Origin: Candidatus Gastranaerophilales bacterium
GTDB lineage: Bacteria; Cyanobacteriota; Vampirovibrionia; Gastranaerophilales; Gastranaerophilaceae
Direction: 5' to 3'
Assembly: GCA_944323585.1 (NCBI GenBank)
Contig: CALUTA010000075.1
Coordinates: 1-7,023, forward strand
Length of the DNA: 7,023 nucleotides
Both the position numbers and the translations under genes were made by a program. How positions within the stretch are numbered: the stretch's first letter is position 1; each line of letters opens with the position of its first letter. The notes under the pieces were generated by a model. It worked only from the letters and a program-made list of their open reading frames with translations, was not told the DNA's origin and did no database searches. Positions 4,833-7,023 of the stretch are shown here, piece by piece.

Positions 4833-5507
4833 ATGAGAAAAGAAACAAATAAGTTTTTTGAAGGGCTTTCTTTATACAGATTTATGATTTGTATGGGATT
4901 ATTTATGCTTTTTGTTGCTTTTGTAACGCTTTTAATTCAAAGAGGAGTTACAAATAAACGTTATGAAATAGGGCTTAAGCAGTCATTGTTTATATTGAGC
5001 GAGGCAATGGTTTATGTATCAGCCCAGCCTTTGGGTGAAACGGATGGTAATGATATTTATTACTGGTATCTGATAGATGCTTTGAATAAAAATTTTATCA
5101 GTGCAAATTGTAATCATACGCAGAGTCAGGCATGTCCTTCACAAGAATATTTTACGCTCAATGAAAATGCAAATATATCTGATTTGTTATTTAAAGCCGG
5201 TGAAGATATTGTAATTGGAGGAAAGCTTTTCAGGATAAATATTCCTGTAGCACCTGACGAGCCTCTTCTGGTAACCGTAGATACAAATGGCGGAGGCATG
5301 AAACCGAACAGGCTGGGTTATGACGTTTTTGTTTTTCAGGTTATAGATAAAAAATTAAGGGCAATGGGTGCAAAAGAAACGCTTTATCCTGTTGAAAATT
5401 ACGGTTTTTACTGTAATCACGGGAGCACTTCAAAAGATGAACTTCTGGGAGTAAATTGTACCTATCAGGCATTGATTGATTATAAATATTTCTCAAAACT
5501 AAAATAA
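4833..5507 (+). CDS. Pilin-like (pseudopilin-type) membrane-anchored protein, non-canonical N-terminus
   Basis: A 224-residue protein with a charged N-terminus, one hydrophobic helix at about 17-35 and a large C-terminal domain, probably outside the membrane. The layout (N-terminal helix, then globular domain) is pilin-like. A segment at about 150-168, DTNGGGMKPN then RLGYDVF, resembles the 'D.NG..KPN..G.D.F' block that I associate with type II secretion/prepilin-like proteins of Gastranaerophilales-type bacteria. The canonical prepilin cleavage motif (G-F-T-L-I-E) is absent, so processing by prepilin peptidase is doubtful. Four cysteines after the helix (93, 101, 194, 209) could form two disulfides. 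Start: ATG at 4833, five bases after GGGAG (4823-4827); a GTG at 4830 is in frame but only two bases from that site. It has its own promoter and ends one base from the convergent comM stop. Function is unknown; pilus, secretion or DNA-uptake roles are inference. Confidence 0.6.
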   Translation: MRKETNKFFEGLSLYRFMICMGLFMLFVAFVTLLIQRGVTNKRYEIGLKQSLFILSEAMVYVSAQPLGETDGNDIYYWYLIDALNKNFISANCNHTQSQACPSQEYFTLNENANISDLLFKAGEDIVIGGKLFRINIPVAPDEPLLVTVDTNGGGMKPNRLGYDVFVFQVIDKKLRAMGAKETLYPVENYGFYCNHGSTSKDELLGVNCTYQALIDYKYFSKLK

Positions 5508-5508
5508 A

Positions 5509-7023
5509 TCAATTTTGATTGTTTAAGAATGTTCTGTATTGAAGTGCCTGCATAAGATGGGTTTGTTTTATATCTGCTGAATTATCCAAATCTGCTATGG
5601 TACGTGCAAGTTTCAGAATTCTGTCATATCTTCTGCCTGAAAGCTGATATTTTACGATTGCGGTTTTGAGAAGGGTTTCGGTTTGTTTGTCTATTTTGCA
5701 GTATTTTTTGATAAGTTTCGGGGTTAATTCCGAGTTTGTCAAAATATTGTCGTTTTTGTATCTTTCGTATTGAATTTTTCTGGCTTTGATTACTCTTTTT
5801 CTTATGTCTGCTGAGGATTCTTCAGCGTTGGCAGACTGCATAAGTTCTTCTGACGTGAGTCTCGGCACTTCGATTTGAAGGTCGATTCTATCCAGAAGAG
5901 GGCCGGATAATCTTGAAAGATATCTGTTAATTTGAAATTCCGAGCAGGTGCACTGTTTTTCTTTGTCGCCGAGAAACCCGCAGGGGCAAGGGTTCATTGC
6001 AGCAAGAAGCATAAATTTTGCAGGATAAGTGATTGAGTGATTCGCCCTTGAAATCACGACTTTCGCATCTTCCAGCGGCTGCCTTAGAACTTCAAGAACC
6101 TGACGGGGAAATTCCACAATTTCATCCAGAAACAGAACACCTCTGTGCGCAAGCGTAATCTCTCCGGGTTTCGGGTTTGACCCTCCGCCGATAATTCCGT
6201 TTGCAGAGGCTGTATGGTGAACAGGGCGGAACGGACGTTTAGTCATCAATGGTTCATCAGGTGATAAAAGCCCAGAGATACTGTAAATTTTTGTGAGTTC
6301 CAGAGCCTCATCGAGTTCAAGAGGCGGAAGAATTGAGGCAAAGCATTTGGCCATTAAGGTTTTGCCGGATCCGGGAGAACCTGACATAAGAAGATTGTGC
6401 CCGCCTGCCGCTGCAATTTCCAGAGCTTTTTTGGCTTTTTTCTGGCCTTTTACGTCCTTAAAATCATAAATGTATTCTTCTGAATGGTGTCTTGCAAGAT
6501 ATTCATTTATGTCAATTTTTGTGATTTTTAAAGGTGTTTCTATAAAGTGGTTCACGACATCTGTCAGGTGGTCGGCGCCGTAAACATTTATCCCGTCCAC
6601 AAGTGCGGCTTCGTTTGCGTTTATTGCAGGAACTACAACATTTTTTATTCCGCAGTTTTTCAGTCCTATTACTATCGGCAGAACCCCTGACACCCCTCTG
6701 ATTTCTCCGTCAAGCGAAAGTTCTCCGATAAAGGCATAGTCTTTTATTTTTTCTCCGTCTATTATGCATTCTTCCGTCAAAATTCCGACAGCAATCGGAA
6801 GGTCAAAGTTTGTGCCGGCTTTTTTCATATCAGCAGGCGCAAGGTTTATGATAACTTTTTTGGAAGGGAATGTGTAATTGCAGTTTTTGATTGCGGATCT
6901 AACCCTGTCACGGGCCTCGTTTACGGCAGTATCAGGCAGCCCGACAATCGAAATCCCGGGAATTGAATTTATTACATCAATTTCGACAGTTATTTTGTAA
7001 GCTTCCAGTCCTATTACGGTTGC
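5509..7023 (-). CDS. comM: ComM/YifB-family AAA+ ATPase (Mg-chelatase-like), 5' end cut by window edge
   Basis: The frame is open to the right edge, giving 504 residues here. The visible N-terminus (ATVIGLEAYKITVEID) starts only a few residues after the usual family start, so only the first codons are missing. It has an N-terminal Lon-like domain (about 1-165) with SIVGLPDTAVNEARDRVR, NLAPAD, FDLPIAVGIL and GELSLDGEIRGVSGVLP. The AAA+ core follows, with Walker A GSPGSGKT (215-222), Walker B VLFLDE (296-301), a four-cysteine cluster in NPCPCGFLGD...CTC (346, 348, 358, 360) and the arginine motif LLDRIDL (376-382). The C-terminal helical domain contains LSGRRYDRILKLARTIADL. In naturally transformable bacteria ComM is a hexameric branch-migration helicase extending heteroduplex DNA during transformation. 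Many non-competent bacteria also carry it. It is convergent with the pilin-like gene. No frameshift or lost motif is seen. Confidence 0.95.
   Translation of the reverse strand, partial: ATVIGLEAYKITVEIDVINSIPGISIVGLPDTAVNEARDRVRSAIKNCNYTFPSKKVIINLAPADMKKAGTNFDLPIAVGILTEECIIDGEKIKDYAFIGELSLDGEIRGVSGVLPIVIGLKNCGIKNVVVPAINANEAALVDGINVYGADHLTDVVNHFIETPLKITKIDINEYLARHHSEEYIYDFKDVKGQKKAKKALEIAAAGGHNLLMSGSPGSGKTLMAKCFASILPPLELDEALELTKIYSISGLLSPDEPLMTKRPFRPVHHTASANGIIGGGSNPKPGEITLAHRGVLFLDEIVEFPRQVLEVLRQPLEDAKVVISRANHSITYPAKFMLLAAMNPCPCGFLGDKEKQCTCSEFQINRYLSRLSGPLLDRIDLQIEVPRLTSEELMQSANAEESSADIRKRVIKARKIQYERYKNDNILTNSELTPKLIKKYCKIDKQTETLLKTAIVKYQLSGRRYDRILKLARTIADLDNSADIKQTHLMQALQYRTFLNNQN

Overview
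The window looks like chromosomal DNA from a low-GC, non-photosynthetic, anaerobic bacterium. My best guess is the Vampirovibrionia/Melainabacteria (Gastranaerophilales-like) sister group of Cyanobacteria. The reasons are: a stand-alone atpD-atpC unit split from the rest of the ATP synthase genes (known from Cyanobacteria and relatives), a class III (anaerobic) ribonucleotide reductase remnant, and a pilin-like protein with a 'DxNG..KPN..G.DVF' segment that I associate with prepilin-like proteins of that group. The taxonomic call is inference.

Layout. Positions 1-87 hold the 3' end of a plus-strand gene that meets, across a bidirectional terminator (117-147), a minus-strand PlsC-type acyltransferase (156-977). 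Upstream of that, also on the minus strand, is a broken nrdD: only about the first 130 residues of an anaerobic ribonucleotide reductase, then a junction into unrelated sequence (1090-1536). Its control region is intact: a consensus-like promoter (1650-1678), a compact class-II-type cobalamin riboswitch aptamer (1570-1643) starting at the predicted transcription start, and a leader whose Shine-Dalgarno sequence lies in a small hairpin (1542-1556). A divergent intergenic region with a perfect 9-bp inverted repeat (1687-1710) separates this from the plus-strand operon.

The plus-strand operon has a strong promoter (1770-1798), then atpD (1822-3231), a stable intergenic hairpin (3239-3271), atpC (3301-3693) and two short CHR (chromate transporter family) genes (3695-4255, 4252-4782). 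CHR-1 starts one base after the atpC stop and CHR-2 overlaps CHR-1 by four bases, so all four genes are probably co-transcribed. A separate promoter (4783-4812) drives a pilin-like membrane-anchored protein (4833-5507). Its stop lies one base from the stop of a convergent comM/YifB gene (5509 to the right edge), which lacks only its first few codons here.

How it fits together. The most informative feature is the B12 riboswitch ahead of nrdD. B12 riboswitches commonly repress B12-independent isozymes, so the ancestral arrangement probably shut off NrdD when cobalamin allowed a B12-dependent (class II) reductase to work. Here the switch, promoter and ribosome binding site survive but the enzyme is cut off. 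The ATP synthase F1 subunits beta and epsilon are coupled to a two-part membrane transporter. ComM, a branch-migration helicase for natural transformation, lies beside a pilin-like gene, a weak hint of DNA-uptake biology.
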